A stretch of DNA of 64,000 nucleotides from Ananas comosus. Lineage: Eukaryota; Streptophyta; Magnoliopsida; Poales; Bromeliaceae. The position numbers and the translations under genes were made by a program. Position 1 is the first letter of the stretch. Each line of letters begins with the position of its first letter. Shown here piece by piece: positions 53,175 to 63,339 of this stretch. Under the pieces are notes generated by a model. The model ran no database searches. It was not told the DNA's origin and saw nothing but the letters and a program-made list of their open reading frames with translations. The stretch is taken from assembly GCF_001540865.1 (NCBI RefSeq), contig NC_033635.1:8009703-8073702 (forward strand). Direction: 5' to 3'.

Positions 53175-55857
53175 TGTAGCACACTAGACCTTTGCAAATT
53201 GCGAGGTTCGAGTGTTTGGATGTATTTCGAGCTTTTCCACACTTGGTGGAGGGTTGTAGAATATTTTCCAACCTAAAAAGTTCGAAAACTAGAATTCGGG
53301 ACAAGTCCTGAGAGTTTTTACTCTCGGGGACCGGTCCCTGAAAGGAGAGACCGGTCCCCAAGTGAGCAGTGTTGCGGCAGCCTTGAGGCAACCGGTCCCT
53401 GGCAGGCGAGACCGGTCCCCGAGCGCGCCTACGTAGTGAGAGACCGGTCCTGCGCAGGGAGAGACCGGTTCCCGAAAAGGTTTTCCGGGTTCGCAACGAG
53501 AGACCGGTCCCTGCTGGGGAGAGACCGGTCCCTCTGGGCAAAAACTGCCCAGTTCGGGCTGATGTAAATTTGAGTTTTTGAGGGGCCTCTCCGGATTTTG
53601 TTACACTAGATGGGCTTATTAGCCATTTCCTCTCTAACCTCCCTCATTTCTCCCTTCACCCCACACCTTCTCAGAGGAGAGAAAAGGAGAGGAGAAGAAG
53701 AAGAGAGCTTGCTTGAGGGAGTTGGAGGCTCAACCCTTTTCTCTATTTTCCACCCTTCGCTTGGCTTGGAGCCTTGCTTGTAAGCTTGGTGAGTGACCAA
53801 TCTTCAACCCATAGAAGAATTTGAGCTTATTTGGAAGGTTCTCTTGGGAGGTTAGTACTGGATTCTACCCTTTGATCTTTATTTGAGGTTTTACCATACT
53901 GGAACCGTAGAATGGATATTAGGGTTGATTTTTGGAGCTTTTTTAATCTACGGGCTTTTGAGGCTAGATTGATTGATTTGAACCTTCCTTGGGCTTGGAT
54001 GGAAGGAATTTAGCTCTTTTTGGAGCTTGCGATAGATTTCCACACATTATGTTGAGTTTTTAGCCCTTTGCCAAGTTTTGTCTAAAGTTCGATCTTATTA
54101 GTTGATCGTAATACCCGGGTATCTCGTTCTGCTCAAATACTTTTTAGGGTATTTTGAGACTCGGGAAAACTCCGATTCGGCGAATCGAGAGTAGCCACGC
54201 GACGGTTTCGGGGGTTTTGACCTAGCCACTCAATGAGAGAAAATCTCCTGTTGACGATTTAAGCTGTATAAAATGAAAAAGGCATGCATTTCTGTTATAT
54301 GTATTTATTGTAATGGTGGAATACTTAACATGCTTATATTGCCATATAGTTTAGAATTTTGGGCCTCTAGGTAGTAGAGAGCATGCATGTGTGATACGGT
54401 CTGGTGAGATATGAGCTTAAGATCCCTACTATGAAAATGAACCTTGCTTCTGCATTTAGCTTATTTGCCAATTGTGACATAGGAATTTTTGAAGTCCTAG
54501 AGAGCGCTTGGGACTTAAAGGCTATTGAGAGATTGGCCAATGTCATAAACAGGCACTTGGGCCCGCGGCTAAAGTGAACCTTAGCTAGTATTACTTTTAA
54601 TGATATGGAACATGATTGGGAGATTAGTGTGATACTTAAGTTCATAAAGAGCAATAAGCAAGTGATGCTGCGTTCGGAGGTCACTTTGAGACTTTTGGAC
54701 TAGATCCTTGGGGGCTGTGACCATGGCCGATGCGAGAGGCACTGAGTAGAGTACTTGAGACTTTGCCCATTGCTTGCTTCGCCATTTGTGGTCATTCGCA
54801 CTGCTTTGAGGGGTCGCCCTCCCTACAAGCCGCACTCCGGGAGTTAGCCTACGGACTTATGTTCGGTCGTGTGAGTATGAGAAGCTCTACAGGGGTCGAT
54901 TGGACGGACACTTCAAAGTAGGGATGTCGGGCTACCACAGGCACTTACGCGGCACAAGCTGGACTACCTTTGGTAGGTCCTTAATTGGAAATGGAAATCG
55001 ACACGGTGTTAAAAATGAATAATCACTGCTAGATAGGCTTAGTAGTTGGGTTACCTGACACGCTCATGACATAGCATTGGGATACATATAGTATACTTGC
55101 CTGTTTCATTCATTGTGTCATAGTATACTGGGTCGCATGGTAGAGCTCATTCTTTATGCATGACATCTTGGACGGTAGCATTTTCTTCTTGCCATCGGAC
55201 GTACTTGTTTATGCTAGAATAGATGTACATCATACCTACATCATGCCTACTTAAGACATAGTAATATAGCCTTTCATATATACTTTCTTTTAGTAGTTAT
55301 TGTACACGCTCTTTATTGCTTACTATTATTGTCGTTACTTACTCTTTTCTTTTGGGGCCTAGTGGTGCATTGAGCTGAGGTCAGTAATTGCCCACTGGGA
55401 ACTATAAATTATAGTTCTCACGCCCTCTGTTTTATGTTTTCTTTCAGAGCCTTCCACGCCGGGAGAGGCTAGGGACCGTGGGAAGGGCGTCGCTTCGAGT
55501 TAGCCCTTCAGCGAGAGACGAGTTTAGGTGGTCTACCTCTCGATGTTTTATTTTGTGAGAGGTTGAGAGTTGTACCCGTATATGTATAGAGACCACCTTT
55601 CTTTTGGATCTTGGTATTTCTTTTGTGGAGTTAGTATTGTATCAACTTATGTTTTACTTTCTTCGTCTTGGTATATTTCCTTTACTCTGGTTTAGAGGAT
55701 AGAACTTTCCTCGCTCTGATATCGTTAGTTGTTATTATTCTATTTGTTCTATTTCTTGCTTTTACTTCCGCTTTATTGTAGACGCCTTATATGTGTAGAC
55801 ATATGGCGGGTCTGGGCACGCCACCCGGAGGGCCCCCGCCGGTCCCAGGACGTGACA
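53175..55857 (+). mobile_element. 3' LTR of element E
   Basis: 2683 bp from TGTAGCACACTAGACC to ...CCCAGGACGTGACA. Contains a GGACCGGTCC cluster (53325-53535) close to its start, then a leader with CTTGGTGAGTGACC, and ends with the GGGTCTGGGCACGCC module. It is inserted in the integrase coding sequence of another gypsy element (next codons read FEVLEQVG), with CGTTC (55858-55862) as the expected target duplication. The other end of element E was not found with its CGTTC copy. Confidence 0.9.
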
Positions 55858-56194
55858 CGTTCGAAGTATTGGAACAGGTAGGTGTGGTGGCGTACAAAAT
55901 AGCATTACCACCGAGCTTGTGGGAGTACACGATGTGTTCCATGTATCGAATCTCCGCTAGTACGTTCATGACCCCGAGCATATCCTGTCATTTGAACCGT
56001 CCGAGATCCAAGAGGACATGACCTATGAGGAGTTCCCGACATACATCATCGATCGAGAAGTAAGAAAACTGCGAAGTCGCGAGATTCCGTATGTTAAGAT
56101 TCGTTGGTGCAATCACGATGATCGGGAAGCTATTTGGGAGCTCGAGAGCCCAATGCGGGAGCATTATCCTCACCTTTTTAACGAGCTGAATTGA
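55858..56194 (+). pseudogene. Element D: gypsy integrase C-terminus and chromodomain-like tail
   Basis: The translated text passes from FEVLEQVGVVAYKIALPPSL into an altered frame (VHDVFHVSN-like text with small indels) and ends with the chromodomain-like FPTYIIDREVRKLRSREIPY, VKIRWCNHDDREAIWELE and a HYPHLFNELN end at TGA (56192-56194). Everything upstream was displaced by insertion of element E. Confidence 0.85.
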
Positions 56195-56245
56195 GGTATG
56201 AGTTTAAGTCTAAATTAAGTAAGTTTCACGGACGAAACTAAATTT

Positions 56246-56258
56246 AAGGGATGGAGAA
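56246..56258 (+). promoter_or_regulatory. Polypurine tract of element D
   Basis: AAGGGATGGAGAA immediately before the LTR start TGTAACATACCG. Confidence 0.85.
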
Positions 56259-56530
56259 TGTAACATACCGAAACCTCGGTAATTAAATTCGAACCTTTGT
56301 CAAATTGACCAAAGTGCGAGGTTGGTACACTTCGGAGAGGCCGAAGGCGTCAAATAATGCAAAAATGCATTACTGGGGATCTTCGAGAGCTTTTGAAAAA
56401 CAAAATCTGCAAACTGTAGGTTTTGTGCTCTCGGGGACCGGTCCCTGGTGGGAGAGACCGGTCCCCGAACGTGTAGGCAGCGAGGGAGGCTGAGAAATAG
56501 GCTAAGTCCAGGAGAACCAGCTCTCGGGAA
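56259..56530 (+). mobile_element. Element D 3' LTR, first 272 bp
   Basis: Starts TGTAACATACCGAAACCTCG, a variant of the element A/B LTR start, with the ACCAAAGTGCGAGG step and two GGACCGGTCCC palindromes (56435-56465). It is cut at 56531 by a copia LTR. The rest is not seen. Confidence 0.85.
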
Positions 56531-57704
56531 TGTTAAGGATTTTATAAGTTGGCGAATTTCGTGAAGTATTGAACGGAGTCTCGAAGAATTAGAAGATAAA
56601 GATTGAAGAAAGAGTTGAGGTTTCGTGATCAAAGACCTTTGAGATCTCAGGTATGATTATAATAATTTGTGGTGAAGTTTTTATTGTTAAAAGATGTTTA
56701 GAAGACTTGGTCTATATTTGAGTTGATTAAATTTAAGTTTTCTAAAAAACTCAGGGGTCGGGGACCGGTCCTTGATCAGAAAGACCGGACCCATCAAGCT
56801 TCTCTGCGTAGAAGTTTTGGGAGACCGGTCTCTGATCTTGAGAACCGGTCCCCGTACGTGGTTTTTCTTGTTGCGCAGGGAAGGACCAGTCTCTGAATTG
56901 AGGACCGGTCCCCGTACGCATATTTTAACATCTACGCAGCGAAAGACCGGACCTCACCTTGGAGGACCGGTCTCCCAAGGACCGGTCTCCTCGAAAGAAC
57001 CGGATCCTGAGACCGTCGTCTGTTTTTAAAATTGAGTTTTTGGAATCCTAATCTACCTAGAAGTCTTCTAAACCTATAAATATGATATGAGGATCTCTAT
57101 TTGAGGTGAGTTGAGCAAAATAACTTTCAGAAACCCTAACGGCTTGATTCGGAGATTTGTTCAATGTTTTAACCATCAAGCATTAGATCGTCAATTTGAT
57201 TCTTTGATTTTGATTCAAATTTTCGTTAAGGATCAAATTGGTGATGTTTTAATTTGGGTTTCTCCTCATATTATATGTGCTTTCAAAGATCTTAAATCAC
57301 CACAAATAGTTGAATTTCTATGAGCTTCGGATGAAGCGTTAGCGTGTGGATCTCGCGTGAAGACCGTGGATTCAGTGGTCGTTTCGTGGAATCAAGGCGT
57401 GTGCGGCTGCAAGGATTTGCAGTGTGATCGGTTGGAGGATTCCAAGCGGTCGTTGACTGGCAAAGATAATCTACAGCAAGGATTCGGTATTTTGAGTCTT
57501 GTATTTTTGCAAAATCACTTGTACTTATGTTTTCTTAGTGTATTTCTTTGTGTGATCGGTCATGTGGGTTTTTCTCTCCGATTTGGAGTTTTCCGCGTTT
57601 ACTTTATATTCGCATCGAGTTTATTTTATTTTTACCATTTACACCTATTCACCCCCCTCTAGGTGTGTTTTCACCTTTTAGATCCTCGGGATCCATATCT
57701 AACA
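56531..57704 (+). mobile_element. 5' LTR of a Ty1/copia element
   Basis: 1174 bp from TGTTAAGGATTTTATAAG to ...CATATCTAACA, directly followed by a primer-binding site. Its first half contains a GACCGGTC/ACCGGTCC cluster (56760-57005) like those in the gypsy LTRs, although the rest of the LTR is unrelated. The 3' LTR is not in the window because the element is cut at 60811. Confidence 0.92.
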
Positions 57705-57706
57705 AG

Positions 57707-57718
57707 TGGTATCAGAGC
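57707..57718 (+). promoter_or_regulatory. Primer-binding site of the copia element
   Basis: TGGTATCAGAGC two bases after the LTR end, complementary to initiator tRNA-Met. It fixes the orientation as plus. Confidence 0.95.
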
Positions 57719-57736
57719 GGGTATAGGTTGTAATCT

Positions 57737-58246
57737 ATGGCCGAGGGCGGTAACATTAATCGACCCCCTCTCTTCGATGGCACTAACTACGCTTATTGGA
57801 AAGTCCGTATGAGGGCGTTTCTTATTGCTATCGACGAGAGGGTTTGGCAAGCCATTGAATTCGGATGGAAACATCCTACTGAAGTGGTCGAGAATGTTAC
57901 CGGTCCGAAACCTAGAAATAAGTGGACAAAAGAGGAAAACGAACTATCTTCGTTCAATGGGAAGGGTATCAATGCTTTGTTCAATGCTTTGAATCAAACT
58001 GAATTTTCTCGAGTTTCGGCGTGTGAAACCGCCAAAGAAATTTGGGATACCTTACAAATCACTCATGAGGGTACAAGCTTGGTAAAGGTTCAGAAATTAC
58101 AAATGTTGACTAGTCGTTTTGATTCTATTCGTATGGAAGAAAATGAACCTTTACCGAGTATTATACTCGTCTTCAAGATATTATCAATACTTGTGCAAAT
58201 TTGGGTGAAAAAATTTCTGAACCAAAAATTGTTCGAAAAATTTTGA
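57737..58246 (+). pseudogene. Copia Gag, N-terminal part
   Basis: Begins MAEGGNINRPPLFDGTNY 19 bp after the PBS. The FDGTNY-YWKVRM-AF opening and the AKEIWDTLQITHEGTSLVK step belong to the UBN2-type Gag of copia elements, most like the SIRE group. After EENEPL the frame shifts: the expected EYYTRLQDIIN text continues in another frame, and a second shift near 58250 restores the original one (LPECFRPKVAAIETV). The Gag would form the virus-like particle. Confidence 0.9.
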
Positions 58247-59026
58247 GAACCCACCCTTCCCGAATGTTTTCGTCCCAAGGTTGCGGCCATAGAAACGGTA
58301 AAACATCCGGATGAACTCAAAGTAGATGAATTAGTTGGTTCTCTTCAAACGTATGAAATGACTTTTCCTGCTAATTCATCTTCTTCCAAGTTGTCTTCTA
58401 AAGCTTCAGGTATGGCACTAAAATCAACGAAAGGAGGCAATGTGGAATCTTCTTCATCGGACTCGGACTCAGACGTAACCATGGAAGAGTTTGAGAAGCA
58501 AATGGCTCTTTTGACTAAGAAGTTTCATCGGAACTTTAGAAAGAAGTTCTCTTCTAAGCCAATTCCCTCCAAGCCAAACAAATCAAAAGGGAGTTCCTCT
58601 TCCTTCTCTTCTTCAAAGTTTAAAAAGTTGGAAAATTTTCAAAAAGATTTTACAAAAGAAAAGAAAAGTAGCGAAGGTCAAATACAATGCTATAAGTGTA
58701 GGGGATTTGGTCATATTGCATCAGATTGTCCTAACAAAAAGTCTTTGAAGAAGAAAGCGATGCGAGCCATTACTTGGGATGAGTCCTCCTCAGACGAATC
58801 GTCCTCAAGTGATGATGACGTTAATGCCATTGCACTTATTGCACAGGATTCTACTTTTATGTGTTTAGCATCTACTGATTCAATTTCTATGTCTTCTTTG
58901 CATGGAAAATCTTCTACGGAAAGCTCAACGGATGAAGAATCGGAAGAAGAGGATATGGCCGCCGCATATCATCAACTTGTTATTGAATCAAAGAAAGTGG
59001 CGAAACACAACAAGAAGTTGAGATGA
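58247..59026 (+). pseudogene. Copia Gag, zinc-knuckle part
   Basis: The open part 58358-59026 (222 codons) has Ser-rich and Lys-rich stretches, a CCHC zinc knuckle (CYKCRGFGHIASDC) and an acidic Ser/Asp/Glu region, ending at TGA after KKLR. The same frame continues after this stop with coiled-coil-like text (LESLTKSLEQEKDTL), so TGA probably replaces CGA. Confidence 0.9.
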
Positions 59027-59818
59027 AGACTGTATGATCTAGACCAAGACAATACAAGATTAGAGTCATTGACAAAAAGTTTGGAGCAAGAAAAGGACAC
59101 TTTGACCGAGTTATATAATACTTTATTAGACAAGTGTGCACTGCTTCAGAAGGAAAAGGAAACTTTGGTTGAAAACATTAATTTTCTTAACAAGCAATAC
59201 ACGGAAGCAAGATAATCCAACATGGAATTTACCAAGACTATCATTCAACTCAAATCTGATTTGAACAAATTCTCGTCCGGGTCAAGCAAACTTGATAAGA
59301 TGTTAGGACTCGGTCAAACCAACAAACTTGGACTTGGATACGAACGGACATATGTCGATCAAGCAATGAAGAAAGTAGACGAACATTCGACAAAACCGGT
59401 TCTGAAGCTCTATGGTAAGTTTGTTCCTCCAAAGAATTTATTTGCTAACAAAACCTGTCATCTTTGTGGTGCTGTAGGTCATGTGAAGAGATTTTGCAAA
59501 CAAAAGCCGAAAAATGCTACAACACACATGAATAGGAGACCAAAGGGACAACTGAAGAAGGAGAATCCAAAGACAAAGGCAAGACAAATGTGGATGCCTA
59601 AGAAGAATGATTCAAAGAAAAGAATTACACAAATCGACGACAAGCAAAGCGTATCTCAATCAAGTCGGACAACGCAACCCAAAACACATAAGGTTTGGGT
59701 GCGCAAAGGTGAACTCTTTCCTTGCCTTGTCATTCACACTTCACTTCATGCTTACGACAATGCTTCTTGGTATCTGGATAGTGGCTGTTCACGTCATATG
59801 ACCGGTGATAAAAATTAG
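59027..59818 (+). pseudogene. Copia Gag C-terminus, second zinc motif and protease start
   Basis: After a coiled-coil-like segment and a TAA (59213-59215), the frame 59222-59818 runs through a second CCHC-like motif (CHLCGAVGHVKRFC), a basic linker, and the aspartic protease active site WYLDSGCSRHMTGD. It ends in TAG just after GDKN, where related proteins have Gln. The protease cuts the polyprotein. Confidence 0.9.
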
Positions 59819-60628
59819 TTTTTTTCTTTAAACAAAATCTCCGGTGGACTTGTTGTTTTTGGAGATGGTCGGTCATCAAAAATTGTTGGAAAAGGAACTG
59901 TCGCTATCTCAGATGGCCCTACTTTGAATGATGTCTTTTATGTTGAGAGGCTCAAATCAAATCTCGTGAGCATAAGTCAGTTGTGTGATGACGGGTACTC
60001 CGTTAAATTTTCTGACAAAGATTGCACTATGACTCGTAATAATGACATCTTCTTAAAAGGTGTAAGATCGGAGAATAACTGTTATGTAGTTCCTAGCTCT
60101 TCAACTGAACATTGTAACCTAACGACATTAGAAACTGAAACTTTATGGCATGAACGTCTAGGTCATATGAACTTTAAGGAACTATCTAAGATAACTAAGA
60201 AGGAGGTTGTTCGAGGTGTACCTAAGATAGACTTCAAGGAGAACACTGTGTGTGGGGGTTGCCAATTGGGGAAACAAACTAGAGCCACACATAAGAATTT
60301 GAACCACTTAGGGACATCTAAACCATTAGAGCTACTACACATGGACTTAATGGGACCCTCTCGGATTCAAAGTGTGGGTGGTAAACGATACATTCTGCTT
60401 ATTGTTGATGATTTTACTCGTTTTGTCTGGAGTGCTTTCTTACGTGAAAAGGCTGATACCTTTAATTCTTTTTCTGAAATCTATCTTCGCCTTATGAATG
60501 AAAGGAATGATAAAATTGTACGCATTCGAAGTGATCAAGGGGGAGAATTCATAAATTCAAAATTTGTTGATTTCTGTGTTTCAAAAGGCATCAAACATGA
60601 ATTCTCTGCTCCCTATACACCACAATAG
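59819..60628 (+). pseudogene. Copia protease end, GAG-pre-integrase and integrase core
   Basis: Continues the frame through the protease (GGLVVFGDGRSSKIVGKG), the pre-integrase zinc region (LWHERLGHMNFKELSK ... CGGCQLGKQ) and the integrase core with Asp in LLHMDLMGP and Asp in RIRSDQGGEF. It stops at TAG right after APYTPQ, where copia integrases have a second Gln before NGVVER. The catalytic Glu lies just after that stop. Confidence 0.92.
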
Positions 60629-60810
60629 AACGGAGTGGTTGAACGTAAAAACCGGGTTGTTCAAGAGATGGCACGTGTTATGCTTCATAGCAAGAAAGTT
60701 GCACTACACTTCTGGGCTGAAGCAGTTAACACGGCTGTCTATGTGATTAACCGCATCTATTTACGCCCGGGTACTTTAAACACTCCGTATGAATTGTGGA
60801 TTGGTAGAAA
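60629..60810 (+). pseudogene. Copia integrase continuation, truncated at a lone N
   Basis: NGVVERKNRVVQEMARVML supplies the catalytic Glu, followed by HFWAEAVNTAVYVINR and TPYELWIGR. The copia RT and RNase H that should follow are missing: at 60811 there is a single N and then the tail of a gypsy LTR. Confidence 0.9.
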
Positions 60811-60811
60811 N

Positions 60812-60843
60812 GGGAGGGCCCCCGCCGGTCCCAGGGCGTGACA
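60812..60843 (+). mobile_element. LTR tail of the element E family
   Basis: GGGAGGGCCCCCGCCGG and GGGCGTGACA match the last ~30 bp of element E's 3' LTR (55826-55857). Only this tail is present; the left side is the lone N. Confidence 0.8.
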
Positions 60844-61512
60844 GTTGCTCTTCAAAGCTCAAATCTTCTTGTATCTTTATTGGAATACTTTCCAAAATAT
60901 GAGTGGGATCAAAAATATATTTCCGAAGCGTAGATACATGAAATACATTATGTATTCCCGATAGATTTGGTGGCAATGCAAGTCGATACGCTATCGGGCC
61001 GATCCGCTCCAATACTTCATAAGGTCCAATGAATCGAGGACTTAGATTTCCTCGAATACCAAATCTTTTTACTCCTTTTGTTGGTGATACTTTTAAAAAT
61101 ACGTGATCTCCAATCTGGAATTCCAATTCTCGTTGACGTTTATCTACATAGCTTTTCTGTCGACTTTGTGCTGTCACCAGTCGATCTCGTGCAAGTCGAA
61201 CTTTAGATTCAGCTTCTTGCAAAACATCTGGTCCCAAGGTTAATCTCTCGCCTACTTCACTCCAATGAAGTGGTGATCTGCATTTTTTTCCATAAAGGGC
61301 TTCAAACGGTGCCATTTTTATGCTTGCTTGATAACTGTTGTTATAAGCAAATTCTGCCATCGGTAGAAACTCTGGCCAATCGCCCCGAAAATCCATTACA
61401 CAAGCTCGTAACATGTCCTTGAGAGTCTGGATAGTACGCTCGGTCTACAATTCACTCTGAGGGTGGAAAGCAGTACTAAAGTCCAATCGAGTACCTAAAG
61501 CCTTCTGCACAT
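60844..61512 (-). pseudogene. Gypsy integrase fragment, minus strand
   Basis: Reads [15 protein letters not shown], a stop, then LRACVMDFRGDWPEFLPMAE, FAYNNSYQASIKMAPFEALY, GDHVFLKVSPTKGVKRFG and VLERIGPIAYRLALPPNLSG to IQEDLSFEEQ, closest to element E's integrase but in opposite orientation. The chromodomain side is removed by the LTR tail at 60843, and the catalytic core side ends near 61512 where LTR interior sequence begins. Confidence 0.88.
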
Positions 61513-62806
61513 TCTGGGTATTATACATGCATGTGAGAGGTGTCATGGTAGCGAATTAGAAACTTGTCTCGTATGCTCAAAATAGCTCAAATTATGCATT
61601 TGTGAACATTTGATTCAAGCTTGGACTTAGCGAATAAAAAAAAAAATACCATCAAGGGGCACTTGACTTAGTAGACTATGAAACTGCTACTTTGAGACAC
61701 AGTGATAGGCCATTGACATCTATTACTTTCCATGTTTTAGACAGGATGCTATAGAGATAGGCCATTGAGACATTCGATATACATGTTCCATGTTTTTTTA
61801 GACATGAGGACTCGGTACTTGAGACGGATCTTACGCTTGTTGCCATTGTGCTCATTCACACATGCTTGTGAGGGTCAGTTCCTACAAGCCGGCACTCCAG
61901 AGATGGCTATCACGATACATATTCGCCGTGCGGGATTTGGCGCCGAAGTGGATTGCCGTAGGCAAGGCTCATTCCCAGAGTGGGGATGTTGACTATCACG
62001 GGGCCATTAGGCTCAGCACCGGCCAGACAGCCTACGGGTGGGTCTACAAGCCAGACAGCCTTCGGGCGGGTCTTCCAAGATTTAACTTTAAATAGTTAAC
62101 ATGTCAAGTGAACATTGACTAGAATAGTAATCAATGACATTTTACTATTACATGGTGGATATTATGTTGACTGTATACTCGTACATTTTCATGATAGAAT
62201 AGCTTTCTTACTTATGCATTTTCATGCTACGTAGAGACATCAAGTAGTAGCAAGGACTCATGTTCATTTACTTGTCGTATATATCGCTTTTGCTTATACT
62301 CGTACTTACCCCCTTTTTGTAGCTTTTGGGTCTAGTGGCGCATTTCACTGAAGTCAGTAATTGTCCACTGGGAACTATTATTTAATAGTTCTCACGCCCC
62401 CTGTTTTATGATTTTATTCAGAGCCTTTGGCACCGGCGGAGGCACAGGATCACGGAAAGGGTGTCGCCTAGCTAAATAGCGGGAGCTGCTTGCTCTTAGG
62501 TGGTTACTCTCTTTTTGTGTTTTTGGTGAGAGTGATATTTTTGTACCATGTATAGAGGCCACCTATGTACTCTTTTAGCTCTTGTTTTGGGATATCTTTT
62601 GTATTACTTATGACTTTTATTTAGTGGATTTGGATTTCTTTTACCTTATCATGTTGTAGAAATCTAGATGTATTTTGCTCTAATATCATTAGATCTTTTC
62701 GTATTATTGCTTTATTTATCGCTTTATTCTAGACGCCTTGTATTTTTAGACATATGGCGGGTCTGGGCACGCGCCGGGCGGGCTTCCGCTGAGCCCCGGG
62801 GCGTGA
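61513..62806 (+). mobile_element. LTR 3' part (same family as 48154-50027)
   Basis: From TGGGTATTATACATGCATG the text follows the interior of the LTR at 49122-50020, including GCTCATTCACACATGCTTGT, GACAGCCTACGGGTGGGTCT and CCACTGGGAACTATT, and goes on to a complete 3' end (ATGGCGGGTCTGGGCACGCG ... GGGGCGTGA). The last two bases (CA) are separated from it by a lone N (62807). The 5' part of the LTR is missing. Confidence 0.8.
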
Positions 62807-62809
62807 NCA

Positions 62810-62985
62810 TGGTTGATGGTTTAACAGTGCGGGGCCCCGAGTCGCCTTCGGGCGGGCCGCGCACGGGTCTGCCGAGGTCTCGAGTTCGAATCCTAGTTGA
62901 TTCACATTTCCAGCTAAGTTTATTTCTAAAAGAAATAAATAAAGCAGGTGACATGCTATCTTTCTCTCAAAAATAATTCAAATAT
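62810..62985 (+). mobile_element. SINE-like element (tRNA-type B box)
   Basis: GAGTTCGAATCC at about 62881-62892 fits the B box of an RNA polymerase III promoter (GTTCGANTCC), about 70 bp after an A-box-like GGTTTAACAGTGCGG. The unit ends in CTTTCTCTCAAAAATAA, a short A-rich tail style found in plant SINEs. No target duplication was found, partly because its left edge touches the lone N. It could also be a degraded tRNA-related sequence. Confidence 0.45.
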
Positions 62986-63059
62986 AAATATAAATATAAA
63001 TTTAAATTTAAAAATTGAATCTAAAATAAAGTTAAAATTTTAAAATTTGAGTCCTTAAA

Positions 63060-63330
63060 ATCAGATATTTGTATTAGTGGCATTATATTTATGTGCCACT
63101 AATAAATAACTTAAAATTAGCATTTAATCCCTTTTAGTGGCATGTTACTAATGATACTAATTGATTTATATTGGTGGCATTCATTATAAATGCTGCTAAT
63201 ACTTTTAGCAATATTGGTATAGGTAGCATTTGGTGTCAAATGCTGCTAAAACTTTTAACGGCATTCGTTTATCTTTTAGTAGCGTAAATAAATACCGCTA
63301 ATGACTAATTTTTAGTAGTATATTTAGAAA
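63060..63330. mobile_element. CACTA-like subterminal repeat cluster
   Basis: Repeated words of the form TTAGTGGCAT and ATGCTGCTAA/GCCACTAATA alternate in both orientations at least eight times. Plant En/Spm (CACTA) elements have such subterminal arrays, to which their transposase binds. A CACTA terminus with a 3-bp duplication was not located, so this is likely a remnant. Confidence 0.5.
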
Positions 63331-63339
63331 GAAAAGCCC

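Noticed and set aside
62880..62895. A tRNA gene
   Set aside because: A B-box-like word is present but no cloverleaf with acceptor or anticodon stems could be formed around it by eye.
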